From positions 186,001 to 250,000 of the forward strand of contig NZ_JABSNP010000003.1 in NCBI RefSeq assembly GCF_013294115.1: a DNA stretch of 64,000 nt, read 5' to 3'. The stretch's first letter is position 1, and the number at the start of each line of letters is the position of its first letter. This DNA comes from Hymenobacter caeli. GTDB lineage: Bacteria > Bacteroidota > Bacteroidia > Cytophagales > Hymenobacteraceae. A program made the position numbers and the translations under genes. This document shows, one piece after another, positions 33,086 to 41,823 of the stretch. The notes below the pieces were generated by a model. That model was not told the DNA's origin and made no database searches. It was given only the letters and a program-made list of their open reading frames with translations.

Positions 33086-35131
33086 CTACACGGGCTGCGC
33101 CGCGCCCACGCCGACGGTTACCATTTCGGCCTCCGCAGGGCCCTGGGCCTGCTCAAGCGGGTCGCGCTGCAGGTCGCGGGTGGCGGCGGCGGGCTTGATG
33201 GTGAGGGGCACTTTCTCCACGGCCACGTCGCTGGTATCCAGGCCGAAAAGCTGCTGGTCGGAGATGGCGACGCGGTTGATGAAGAAGTAGCCGTTCATGA
33301 AGAACCGCTCCTGCCAGGTCAGCTCGTTGTCGTAGCTCAGCACTTTTTCGAGTACTACGAAGCGGAAGTCGCCGGGCAGGTGGTGGCGGGCCAGCGAGTC
33401 GTAGCGCGAGGTGATGTCCAGCTCGCCGCGCTGGGCCATTTCCTCCAGCACCCGGCGGAACAGCAGGTTCAGGCGGGGCTGCACCCGGAAGCCGAGCCGG
33501 AAGTTGATTTTGTAGGCCACGCCCGGCACCAGCTCCTCCACGTCGTAGCGCGTCGAGTAGGGGTCGGTGAGGATGCTCATGTTCACGAACCAGTAGCGGT
33601 CGGCCCGCTTGGGCTGTTTGCGCATGATGGAGTACAGAATCTCGGTTTCCAGCTCGCCGGGGGTTTTGCTGTGGGTGAGGTACACCAGGTTGGAGGCGTA
33701 GCGGGGCACCGAGCCGTCGTCGCTCAGCTCCTGGAGCGTGGGCACGCTCCCGGCCACGGGCACGGTTTTCAGCAGGCGGTTCTTGATTTCGCGGCCCTTG
33801 TAGCCCAGGTACATCATGAAAATCAGGCCCCACTCGAAAACCAGGATGCCCAGCCGGTTCAGCAGCTTGGTGATGTTGGCAATGAGGAACGAGGTTTCGA
33901 CGGTGAAGAACACCAGCATGATGCCCACCACCACCGGCACGGCCCAGTGCTTCACGCCCCGCAGGTACTGCGAGAGCAAGAGGCTGGTCATCAGCATGGC
34001 CACCGTGATGGAGAAGCCGTAGGCGGCCGTCATGGCCTCGGAGGTTTGGAAGTGCAGCTGCACGCACACGCACCCAAACCACAGCAGCCAGTTGATGCTG
34101 GGCACGTAAATCTGCCCGCGCTCATTGGTGGGGAACAGCACCCGCACCTTGGGCCAGAAGCGCAGGCTCACGGCCTCCGAAATGAGCGTGTACGAGCCCG
34201 AGATGAGGGCCTGCGAGGCAATGATGGTGGCCATGGTGGCCAGGATGATGAGCGGCACCAGGCCCCACTTCGGGGCAATCATGAAGAACGGGTTCTGGTT
34301 GCCGGCCAGCGCGTGGCCCAGGTGGCCCATCGTCCAGGCGGCCTGGCCCAGGTAGTTGACCACCAGTGCGGTTTTCACAAAAACCCACGAGGTGCGAATG
34401 TTTTTGCGGCCGCAGTGGCCCAGGTCGGAGTACAGGGCCTCGGCCCCGGTGGTGCAGAGAAATACGGCCCCCAGCAGCCAGAAGCCCTTGGGGTACTCGG
34501 TGAGTAGCCGGATGGCGTACACGGGGTTGAGGGCGGCCAGCACGCCCGGGTGGTGCGCAATCTGGATGAGGCCCAGCGTGCCAATCGTGGAAAACCACAC
34601 CAGCATGATGGGCCCGAACGAGGCCCCCACCACCTTGGTGCCGAACTGCTGAAACCCGAACAACAGGCTGATAATGACCAGCACCACGATGACGATGGTT
34701 TCCTGGTTGAGGGCCGGGTAGAGGATTTTCAGGCCCTCGATGGCCGACGTCACCGAGATGGGCGGCGTGATGATGCCGTCGGCCAGCAGCGTGCCCGCCC
34801 CGATGATGGCCGGGAACAGCAGCCAGCGCCCGCGGCTCTTCACCAGCGAAAACAGCGAGAAAATGCCGCCCTCGCCGTGGTTGTCGGCTTCCAGCGTCAG
34901 CATGATGTACTTGATGGTGGTCTGGAGCGTGAGCGTCCAGAACACGGCCGACACGCCGCCGTACACCAGCAGCTCGCTCACCGGCCGGTCGCCGACGATG
35001 GTTTGGAGGACGTAAAGCGGCGAGGTGCCGATGTCGCCGAAAATGATACCGAGCGTGACGAGCAGGCCCGCCACCGTGATGCGGCGGCGGTGAATGTCGT
35101 CTTCGGTGGGCAGCAGCGTAGCAATACTCAT
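33086..35131 (-). CDS. kup: Kup-family low-affinity potassium transporter (first copy)
   Basis: 681 residues from the ATG at 35131. Kup/HAK/KT proteins import K+ with protons across the inner membrane. The signature LGIIFGDIGTSPLYVLQT is in TM1. The loop with LTLEADNHGEGGIFSLFSLV, then ADGIITPPISVTSAIEGL and TTGAEALYSDLGHCGRKN, are diagnostic. About twelve membrane helices are followed by a ~200-residue cytoplasmic C-terminal domain. The N-terminal extension open to 35521 is not family-like and is left out. It lies 1.2 kb from the kdp sensor genes; a second Kup gene is at 39546. Confidence 0.93.
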   Translation of the reverse strand: MSIATLLPTEDDIHRRRITVAGLLVTLGIIFGDIGTSPLYVLQTIVGDRPVSELLVYGGVSAVFWTLTLQTTIKYIMLTLEADNHGEGGIFSLFSLVKSRGRWLLFPAIIGAGTLLADGIITPPISVTSAIEGLKILYPALNQETIVIVVLVIISLLFGFQQFGTKVVGASFGPIMLVWFSTIGTLGLIQIAHHPGVLAALNPVYAIRLLTEYPKGFWLLGAVFLCTTGAEALYSDLGHCGRKNIRTSWVFVKTALVVNYLGQAAWTMGHLGHALAGNQNPFFMIAPKWGLVPLIILATMATIIASQALISGSYTLISEAVSLRFWPKVRVLFPTNERGQIYVPSINWLLWFGCVCVQLHFQTSEAMTAAYGFSITVAMLMTSLLLSQYLRGVKHWAVPVVVGIMLVFFTVETSFLIANITKLLNRLGILVFEWGLIFMMYLGYKGREIKNRLLKTVPVAGSVPTLQELSDDGSVPRYASNLVYLTHSKTPGELETEILYSIMRKQPKRADRYWFVNMSILTDPYSTRYDVEELVPGVAYKINFRLGFRVQPRLNLLFRRVLEEMAQRGELDITSRYDSLARHHLPGDFRFVVLEKVLSYDNELTWQERFFMNGYFFINRVAISDQQLFGLDTSDVAVEKVPLTIKPAAATRDLQRDPLEQAQGPAEAEMVTVGVGAAQPV

Positions 35132-35429
35132 TGTAAATTCATAAAAGCAATTGGCCGTCCGGCTTTTGCGTACGGCCGTGCGCCGGTAAAGTCGGACCCA
35201 AACTACTGCGCCCGGCGGTTGGTTCGGGCCGGCGGGCGCAAAGTTATCCGGCAAGCGGCAGCGCCCGGGCCGGGGGCGCCAGCCGCCGGATTTTCGCCGC
35301 GTTGGTCGGCGCTTCGGGGCCGTTGGCCGATTGGCGGCCGGGGCTTCATCTTGCAGGGCTGGGAGTAGGGCGTTACTTGTGCGCTGGCCCGGCGGGTCCG
35401 GGCCAGCCTTACCGTCATTTTTGCCGTTC

Positions 35430-36134
35430 ATGAAAAAGATTTTGTGCGCCCTGCTGCTGGGCGCGGCCGCCGCCCCGGCTGCCCGGGCCCAAACCACCCC
35501 CGCCGCCGATGCCCCGGCCAAGCCGGCCCCGCCCGCCGCGGCCGTCGACGACCTTTACCCCCAGGGCAACGCCTCGCACAACACCGGCTTCGGCCTGAAG
35601 GGCGGCTACGCGCTGTCGCAGATTTACGGCAACGGCACCGGAGCGCTGCCCGGGGCGCAAAGCCACCAGTCGTTTTTGGTGGGGGCCTACGGGCAGTACG
35701 GGTTCAACGCGTTTGCCTCGGTGCAGGTGGAGCTGCTCTACAGCCGCAAAGGCTACCGCACCACCCTGGGTAACGCCTCGGCCTACAACACCCGCCTCGA
35801 CTACCTCGACCTACCCATTCTGTTCGTGGGCAACCTCACGCCCAACCTCAGCTTCCACCTCGGGCCCCAGGTGTCGCTGCTGGAGAACGTGGCCCACGAC
35901 GGCACCAACGCCGCGCTGAGCGGCCGCTACAACCGCCTGGCCGTGGGCGGCGTGGGCGGGCTCGAGGGCCGCGTGGGCAACGTGCGCCTCGGGGCCCGCT
36001 ACGACCTGAGCCTGAGCAAGCTTTACCACGAAAACGCCAACGAGCAGTTCAACACCTCCGGGGTGTACCTGTCCAACAACAATATCTACTCCCGCACCGC
36101 CGAGGTGTACCTGAGCTACGGGCTGTCGCGGTAG
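35430..36134 (+). CDS. PorT-like outer-membrane beta-barrel protein
   Basis: 234 residues from the ATG at 35430. The signal peptide (MKKILCALLLGAAAAPAARAQ) and a Pro/Ala linker precede a barrel of the PorT/OMP_b-brl_2 type. Visible strands are FGLKGGYALSQIYGN, FLVGAYGQYGFNAFASVQVE, LLYSRKGYRT, LDYLDLPILFVGNL and FHLGPQVSLL, with a final AEVYLSYGLSR. These short barrels are common in Bacteroidota; function unknown. It is divergent from kup1. Confidence 0.78.
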   Translation: MKKILCALLLGAAAAPAARAQTTPAADAPAKPAPPAAAVDDLYPQGNASHNTGFGLKGGYALSQIYGNGTGALPGAQSHQSFLVGAYGQYGFNAFASVQVELLYSRKGYRTTLGNASAYNTRLDYLDLPILFVGNLTPNLSFHLGPQVSLLENVAHDGTNAALSGRYNRLAVGGVGGLEGRVGNVRLGARYDLSLSKLYHENANEQFNTSGVYLSNNNIYSRTAEVYLSYGLSR

Positions 36135-36152
36135 GGGTGAATGAGAGAATGG

Positions 36153-36292
36153 GCGGTGGTCTGAACCGGGGTGGTCCGGCGACTTTTTCCGTCGTCGGGC
36201 CACTCTGACGAGGCCCCGGGGCCGCTGTTCAAATGCCAGAGTGGCCCGACGAAGCCCTTCGGGCCATTCGCCGGACCACCTCGCTCTATACC
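36153..36292. repeat. Palindromic repeat family R2, copy b (inverted)
   Basis: The outer 16-bp arms CGGGGTGGTCCGGCGA (36167-36182) and TCGCCGGACCACCTCG (36268-36283) differ at one position. The inner half order is reversed relative to copy a at 11681. It is nested inside GGTGAATGAGAGAATGGG (36136-) and TTCACCCATTCTC (~36330-), another inverted pair that reaches the end of the histidine-kinase gene. Confidence 0.8.
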
Positions 36293-36330
36293 ACTGCCAA
36301 GGGGGGTGAATGATTCACTCATTCACTCAT

Positions 36331-38091
36331 TCACCCATTCTCTCTCCCCCCCGCTACGGGCAGCGTGAACTGGAACGCGCTGCCGCTGCCCAGCTCACTC
36401 TCCACCCACAGGCGGCCGCCCTGGGCGGTGATGAACTCGCGGGCGATGCTCAGGCCCAGGCCCGAGCCACCGGCGTAGCCGGCCTTGTCGGGAATCTGGG
36501 CGAAGCGCTGGAAGATGCGCTCGTGGTACTCGGCCGCGATGCCGGGGCCCCGGTCCTGCACGGTGAGCTGCACGAACTGCCCGGCGCGGACGGCCTGCAC
36601 GGTCAGGGTGCCGCCGGCCGGCGAGTAGCGGATGGCGTTGGCCAGCAGGTTGATGAGCACCCAGGTGGTTTTCTCCACGTCGGCGCGCACCGCCGGCAGG
36701 TCGGTGGGCAGGTCGGTGGCCAGCTGGAGCTGCTTGTTGTCGAGCTGGGCCTGCACGGTGGCCGTGGCGAAGCGCACCACGTCGGGGAGCGGGGTGGCCC
36801 CGAAGTCGAGCTGGATGCCGGCCCCCGAGTCGAGGCGCGACACGTCGAGCAGCTCGCCCACCAGGCGCAGCAGGCGCTGGGTTTCGCGCCGGATGCCGTC
36901 GGTCACGCGCGTGCGCTCCTCGGCGTCGAGCTTGTCGGTTTGCAGCAGCTTCAGGCTCATGTTGATGCTGGAGAGCGGCGTTTTCAGCTCGTGCGACACC
37001 GTGGCCAGGAAGTTCGACTTCACTTGGTCGAGCTTCTTGAAGTCCGACACGTTGCGCAGCGTCAGCACCTGGCCCACAAACTCGGTCTTGTCGCTGGCCT
37101 CGTTGAAGCTCACCAGGTCCTGCACGGCCAGGCGGTAGAACACTTCCTCGCCCTTTTGGGCCACCGTGAGCAGGGGCGCTTCGGCCACGGCCGCGTCGCG
37201 GCGGGGCGCGTCGAGGGGCTTCAGCATGGTGGCCAGCAGGTCGTTGCGCTGGGCCACGTCGGCGGCCAGCTGGTCCACGAGCTGGGCCACGGGCAGGCCC
37301 AGCAGCTCGCACAGCACGGGGTTGGCCAGCAGGATGCGACGGTTCTCGTCGAGCAGCAGCAGGCCCTCGTCGAGGCCGTCCACCACGCTGCGGGCCCGGT
37401 TGCGCTCGGTCACCAGCTCGGCCGAGGTCGAGCTGCGGTATTCTTGCAGCTGCACCAGCATCCGGTTGAAGGACCGCGCCACCCGCCCGAACTCGTCGGG
37501 GCTCTCGACCGGAATCGTGGTTTTGAAGTCGTTGCCGGTGGCGTGGTCCAGGGCCGCGGTGAGCTTGCGCAGGGGCATCACGGCGGCCTCGGGCACGCTG
37601 GCCACCAGCAAGATGGCCAGCAGCACGGCCAGCGTGGCGGCCAGCAGCAGGTTGCGCCCCGCGCCGGTGGCCTGCTGCCCCAGCTGCACGTTCTTGCGCT
37701 TCAGGGCCTCGGTGTTCAGCCGAATCATGCGGTGCGTTTGGGTGCGCAGCTGCTCCAGCACCGGCACGGCCGGCTGGCGCTGAAACTTGTCGAGGGCCTG
37801 CGTGAGCGAGTCGACCAGGACCCGCTCGCCGGGCTCGGTGATGTTGCCCGCCTCGCTGGTGAGGGCCCGCTGGAAGCGCGGCGAGGCCGCCGGGGCCCCC
37901 GGGTCCACCTCCATCCGGTCGAGGGCTTGCAGCATCTGCTGGCCTAGCTCGATGGAGTAGAAATTGGCCGTCAGGATGTTGCGCGAGTTGGTGCTCAGGC
38001 CCTGCACCGTGTAGTAGGCATAGCCGCCGATGCTGCCCAGCAGCACCAGCAGCGCCAGAAACCCGAGCGTGATTTTGGTTTTTAGGTTCAT
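36331..38091 (-). CDS. HAMP/PAS sensor histidine kinase of the kdp island
   Basis: 586 residues. An N-terminal helix (ITLGFLALLVLLGSIGGYAY) starts a periplasmic sensor of ~130 residues. A second helix (LAATLAVLLAILLVASVPEA), a HAMP domain (PLRKLTAALDHATGNDF), a PAS domain (GLDEGLLLLDENRRILLANP), HisKA (LATVSHELKTPLSSINMSLK) and HATPase (VLINLLANAIRYSP, DRGPGIAAEYHERIFQRFAQ, GSGLGLSIAREF) follow. It lies 102 bp downstream of the KdpD-N gene on the same strand. Since that protein has no kinase core, this enzyme is the likely kinase of a split KdpD system acting on the sigma-54 regulator at 51346 (inference). Confidence 0.9.
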   Translation of the reverse strand: MNLKTKITLGFLALLVLLGSIGGYAYYTVQGLSTNSRNILTANFYSIELGQQMLQALDRMEVDPGAPAASPRFQRALTSEAGNITEPGERVLVDSLTQALDKFQRQPAVPVLEQLRTQTHRMIRLNTEALKRKNVQLGQQATGAGRNLLLAATLAVLLAILLVASVPEAAVMPLRKLTAALDHATGNDFKTTIPVESPDEFGRVARSFNRMLVQLQEYRSSTSAELVTERNRARSVVDGLDEGLLLLDENRRILLANPVLCELLGLPVAQLVDQLAADVAQRNDLLATMLKPLDAPRRDAAVAEAPLLTVAQKGEEVFYRLAVQDLVSFNEASDKTEFVGQVLTLRNVSDFKKLDQVKSNFLATVSHELKTPLSSINMSLKLLQTDKLDAEERTRVTDGIRRETQRLLRLVGELLDVSRLDSGAGIQLDFGATPLPDVVRFATATVQAQLDNKQLQLATDLPTDLPAVRADVEKTTWVLINLLANAIRYSPAGGTLTVQAVRAGQFVQLTVQDRGPGIAAEYHERIFQRFAQIPDKAGYAGGSGLGLSIAREFITAQGGRLWVESELGSGSAFQFTLPVAGGRENG

Positions 38092-38099
38092 GAGGGTAA

Positions 38100-38184
38100 A
38101 TTATGGGTTATGAGTTATGGGTTATGAGTTGTCTTCAAAAGGTTGCGGATTGTCGCAACCCATAACTCATAACTCGTAATTAAT
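38100..38184. repeat. Imperfect inverted repeat between kdpD-N and the kinase gene
   Basis: The left arm repeats GGGTTATGAGTTATGG in tandem (38103-38132); the right arm reads CAACCCATAACTCATAACTC (about 38156-38175). They can form a long hairpin between two genes likely to share a transcript, so it could act as an attenuator or processing site. Confidence 0.6.
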
Positions 38185-38193
38185 AACTGATAA

Positions 38194-39372
38194 TCAATAG
38201 GTTACTAAAAAAATGTCCAGCTCGGGCGAGGAGCGGGCCACGGTTTGCACCAGGTCGGCCGTGACGCCGCGGCGGGTGAGGCGCTCCCAGCCGCTCTTCG
38301 GGCTGGTTACGCCGCACACGAGCAGGGTGGCATTTTTTTCCTGCGCCACCCGCTGCACCGCCGCCACGATGTCGTCGTCCTTCACCCGCAAAATCTGGGC
38401 CCCCAGCTCGGTGGCCAGCTGCAGGTTGTTGATGAGGTGGCGCTGGGTGGCCAGGCCGATGCGGTCGGCGCTTTCGCGGCCCGTCTGCACGTAGAGCACG
38501 TACCACACGGCGGCCCCGAACCGGTCGGCCAGGCGTGCGGTTTTGCGAATGATTTCCTTGGCCGCCGCGTCGTTGGTGTTGATGCAGGCCAGCAGGCGGT
38601 CGTCGTTGCGGCGCTGGGCGGCCACGGCGGGGGCCCCGCCGGCGTCGTTTTCTACCTGGCGGCCCAGCAGCTGGGCCACTTCGCGGGCCGCCAGGCGCCG
38701 CAGCTGCAGCAGGTTTTCGGGCTGGAAGAAGTTGGCCAGGGCCGTGGGCACCTTGGCCAGGTCGTAAATTTTGCCGTCTTCCAGGCGGGCCCGCAGCTCG
38801 GGCACGGTCAGGTCCACGTTCACCACCTCGTCGGCGTGCTGGAACACTTGGTCGGGCACGCGCTCGGCCACGGCGGTGCCCGTTATTTTCAGTACCTGGT
38901 CGTGCAGGCTTTCCAGGTGCTGCACGTTGCAGGCCGTAATCACCGAGATGCCGGCCCGCACCAGCTCCTCCACGTCCTGCCAGCGCTTTTCGTTGCGCGA
39001 GCCGGGCACGTTGGTGTGGGCCAGCTCGTCCACCACCACCACCGCCGGCCGCCGCTTCAGCAGGCCGTCGAGGTCCATTTCCTCCAGGGCCCGGCCCTTG
39101 TAAAACACGCTTTTGCGCGGCATCACGGGCAGGCCGTCGAGCTGGGCCACGGTGCCGACCCGGCCGTGGGTTTCCACGTAGCCGATGAGCACGTTCACGT
39201 CGTGCTGCTCCAGCTCGCGGGCCTCTTGCAGCATGCGGTAGGTTTTGCCCACGCCGGCGGCCAGGCCCACGTAAATTTTGAGCCGCCCGCGCCGCCGCTC
39301 CTGCACCAGGCGCAGGAACCGCTCGGCCGATTGGTCGCGCTGGTCGTCGTCGGTAGGCAAGGTGGTGGGCAT
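38194..39372 (-). CDS. kdpD: KdpD N-terminal sensor protein (KdpD + USP domains, no kinase)
   Basis: 392 residues. The KdpD domain has Walker A YVGLAAGVGKTYRML and the Walker B-like VVVVDELAHTNVPGS, followed by KRWQDVEELVRAGISVITA and NVQHLESLHDQV. A universal-stress-protein domain follows (DDRLLACINTNDAAAKEIIR, then GAQILRVKDDDIVAAV). The transmembrane, GAF and histidine-kinase parts of Escherichia coli KdpD are missing. Length and truncation are consistent with the short KdpD proteins of Bacteroidota. It probably senses K+ or ATP state in the cytosol and works with the separate kinase encoded directly downstream. Encoded after kup2 on the same strand. Confidence 0.9.
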   Translation of the reverse strand: MPTTLPTDDDQRDQSAERFLRLVQERRRGRLKIYVGLAAGVGKTYRMLQEARELEQHDVNVLIGYVETHGRVGTVAQLDGLPVMPRKSVFYKGRALEEMDLDGLLKRRPAVVVVDELAHTNVPGSRNEKRWQDVEELVRAGISVITACNVQHLESLHDQVLKITGTAVAERVPDQVFQHADEVVNVDLTVPELRARLEDGKIYDLAKVPTALANFFQPENLLQLRRLAAREVAQLLGRQVENDAGGAPAVAAQRRNDDRLLACINTNDAAAKEIIRKTARLADRFGAAVWYVLYVQTGRESADRIGLATQRHLINNLQLATELGAQILRVKDDDIVAAVQRVAQEKNATLLVCGVTSPKSGWERLTRRGVTADLVQTVARSSPELDIFLVTY

Positions 39373-39418
39373 GGTTGCTAATTGAAGAGGAATTAGGAAT
39401 TTGTTTAACCTACTTTAG

Positions 39419-39512
39419 AACGTCATGCTGAGCTTGTCGAAGCATCTCTACTGCGGCAGTAATCATAATTAGTAACGCGGTAGAGATGCTTCGGCAAGCT
39501 CAGCATGACGTT
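39419..39512. repeat. Palindromic repeat family R3, copy a
   Basis: 32-bp arms (39419-39450 and 39481-39512) complementary except for one base, containing CATGCTGAGCTTGTCGAAGC. The 30-nt loop holds TGCGGCAGTAA. The core CGAAGCATCTCTACTGCG is shared with the copy at 50592. It sits between kup2 and kdpD-N. Confidence 0.85.
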
Positions 39513-39545
39513 CTTTTTAGTACAAAATATTCTTTCCCCACCTAC

Positions 39546-41513
39546 TCAGTCCCGGGTGAGTTGCAACTCGGGGCGGGGCGGCAGGGCCAGGGGCACGTTT
39601 TCGATGGTGAAGGAGGAGTTGTCGAGCCCGAAGCTTTGCTGCTCGCTGGCCCCCAGCCAGCGCAGGGCCCCGTAGCCGCGCAGCACGGCGCTTTTCCAGG
39701 TCCGCAGCTGGCCCTGGTAGGGCAGGGTGCGGTTGAGGATGACGAACTGGAAGTCGCCGGTCATGTCCTGGCCGCGCAGCGACTCGTAGCGCGAGGTGAT
39801 GTCGAGGTCCTCGGTTTTCACCAGGTCGGTGAGCACCTGCCGGAACATGTAGTTGATGGCGTGGTCCACCCGGAAGCCCAGGCGGAACTCGATGCGCATC
39901 AGGTTGTCGGGCAGGATGTGCGTCACGTGGTAGGTCTTGGTGTAGGGGTCGTCGGTGGTCACCACGTGGATGAGGTAGTAGAGGTCGGCCCGTTTGGGGT
40001 TTTTGCGGAACAGGCTGTGGATGATGCCGTTCTCCACCTGCTTGGGGTCGTCCGACTTGGTGAGGTACACCAGGTGGGTGGCGAACTTGGCCACCGACTG
40101 GTCCACGCTCAGCTTTTCCAGCAGGGGCAGGTAGTCGGCCAGGGGCGTGAACTGGGCCAGCTGGTTGCGGATGCGCCGGCCCTGAATCCAGCTCACCATC
40201 ACCCCCAGCAGGGCCGTGCCCAGCAGCACGCTCAGCCAGCCGCCCTGGGAAAACTTGCGCAGGTTGGCCACCAGAAACGAGCCCTCGATGGTGAAGTACA
40301 CCGCCAGCAGCAGGCCGATGAGCACCACGTTGCGGCGGTGCAGGCGCAGGTAGTAGGCCAGCAGCACGGTGGTCATCAGCATGGTCACCGTCACGGCCAG
40401 GCCGAAGGCCGCCTCCATCCGGCCCGACTCGCGGAAGTGCAGCACCACGCCGATGCAGCCGGCGCACAAAATCCAGTTCAGCGACGGCACGTAGGCCTGG
40501 CCGCGCAGCTCGGTGGGGTAGGAGATTTTGACCTTGGGCCAGAAATTGAGCCGCAGCGCCTCGATGATGAGCGTGAACGAGCCCGAAATGAGGGCCTGCG
40601 AGGCAATAATTGTGGCCATCGTGCAAATGATGATGGCCGGCAGCAGGCCCCAGGCCGGAATCATCAGGAAGAACAGGTTCCGCTCGCCCAGCGGGGCCCC
40701 CAGGTGCCGGAGCAGCCAGGCCCCCTGGCCCAGGTAGTTGAGCAGCAGGCAGCTTTTGACGAACGTCCACGACACGTAGATGTTGAAGCGGCCCACGTGG
40801 CCCATATCGGCGTACAGGGCCTCGGCCCCGGTGCTGCACAAAAAGATGGAGCCCAGCAGCCAGAAGGCCCCGGGCACCGTCAGAATCATGTGCACGGCGT
40901 AGTACGGGTTCAGGGCCCGCAGGATGCTCCACTCCTGCACCAGGTGGGTGACGCCGAGCACGGCCAACATGCTGAAAAACACCAGCATCACCGGCCCGAA
41001 CAGCTTGCCGATGATGGCCGTGCCCGCCTGCTGGAACGCGAACAGCCCCACGATGATGACCAGCACGATGGGCACCGTGTCGAGGTCGGGCTTGAGGATG
41101 CGCAGCCCCTCGATGGCCGACGACACCGAAATGGGCGGCGTGATGATGCCGTCGGCCAGCAGCGCCGCCGCCCCGATGATGGCCGGCAGGTACAGCCACT
41201 TGACTTTGAGCCGCCGCAGCAGCGCATACAGCGACAGGATGCCGCCCTCGCCGTGGTTGTCGGCCTTCATGGCCACGAACACGTACTTCACCGTGGTGAG
41301 CAGCGTGAGCGTCCAGATGACGGCCGACACCGTGCCCAGCACCACTTCTTCCGTCACGGGCCGGCTCACGAACACGCCCCGCACCGTGTACAGCGGCGAA
41401 GTGCCGATGTCGCCGTACACGATGCCCAGCGCGATGAGCGTGCCGGCCGTGGTGGCCCGGCTGTGCAGCGATTGGTGGGCAGCAGTGGGAGCAAGGGCGG
41501 TGCTATTCGTCAT
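39546..41513 (-). CDS. kup: Kup-family potassium transporter (second copy)
   Basis: 655 residues. Same family as the protein at 33086: LGIVYGDIGTSPLYTVRGV in TM1, AMKADNHGEGGILSLYALL, ADGIITPPISVSSAIEGL and STGAEALYADMGHVGR. About twelve membrane helices and a cytoplasmic tail ending VENVPLALPPRPELQLTRD. It lies between the kdp porin and kdpD-N genes in the same orientation, so it appears to be embedded in the kdp region and may be induced with it. The two Kup proteins clearly differ along their length and are not a recent duplication. Confidence 0.93.
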   Translation of the reverse strand: MTNSTALAPTAAHQSLHSRATTAGTLIALGIVYGDIGTSPLYTVRGVFVSRPVTEEVVLGTVSAVIWTLTLLTTVKYVFVAMKADNHGEGGILSLYALLRRLKVKWLYLPAIIGAAALLADGIITPPISVSSAIEGLRILKPDLDTVPIVLVIIVGLFAFQQAGTAIIGKLFGPVMLVFFSMLAVLGVTHLVQEWSILRALNPYYAVHMILTVPGAFWLLGSIFLCSTGAEALYADMGHVGRFNIYVSWTFVKSCLLLNYLGQGAWLLRHLGAPLGERNLFFLMIPAWGLLPAIIICTMATIIASQALISGSFTLIIEALRLNFWPKVKISYPTELRGQAYVPSLNWILCAGCIGVVLHFRESGRMEAAFGLAVTVTMLMTTVLLAYYLRLHRRNVVLIGLLLAVYFTIEGSFLVANLRKFSQGGWLSVLLGTALLGVMVSWIQGRRIRNQLAQFTPLADYLPLLEKLSVDQSVAKFATHLVYLTKSDDPKQVENGIIHSLFRKNPKRADLYYLIHVVTTDDPYTKTYHVTHILPDNLMRIEFRLGFRVDHAINYMFRQVLTDLVKTEDLDITSRYESLRGQDMTGDFQFVILNRTLPYQGQLRTWKSAVLRGYGALRWLGASEQQSFGLDNSSFTIENVPLALPPRPELQLTRD

Positions 41514-41823
41514 AGACGCTAAGTACGGGCAGGCAGCGGCAACGGCTTAGAACCGCACCCCACGCCCAGGGCCATCATAAACGGGTCGTTTTTCCAGCCG
41601 TCGCCGCCGCCGGCCGCGCAAGCCCGCGGGTAGCGCCCACCGACTGCTAAAGCGGTCGGCTCCGTTGCCGCGTCGCCGGCCCGGAGCGCCCGGTGTAGCG
41701 GGGTCAAAAACTGCTTCAATGGGTTGGCTTTAGAGGCTGTTCGTAATACCGACAGAACGGGGCAGCGGCGCATCTTTGCGTCGCTGCCCCGTTCAGAGCC
41801 GGAAAATAAATGCAACCCGCGGT
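41514..41823. other. Intergenic gap with a long hairpin
   Basis: No convincing gene. At 41755-41794 a hairpin has an 18-bp stem (GAACGGGGCAGCG start, one G-T pair) and a TCTT loop. It lies downstream of the porin stop on the minus strand but has no T-tract, so it may be an mRNA-stabilising or attenuating structure rather than a classical terminator. The rest is unassigned GC-rich sequence. Confidence 0.6.

Noticed and set aside
35132..35429. c-di-AMP riboswitch upstream of kup1
   Set aside because: No sequence or pairing resembling the ydaO-type aptamer was found in this gap.
36310..37947. 545-codon open frame antisense to the kdp-island histidine kinase
   Set aside because: Low-complexity shadow; the kinase boxes on the other strand are complete.
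39419..39512. Insertion sequence ends
   Set aside because: There is no transposase between or near the arms; it is a short palindrome of a family with a second copy at 50592.
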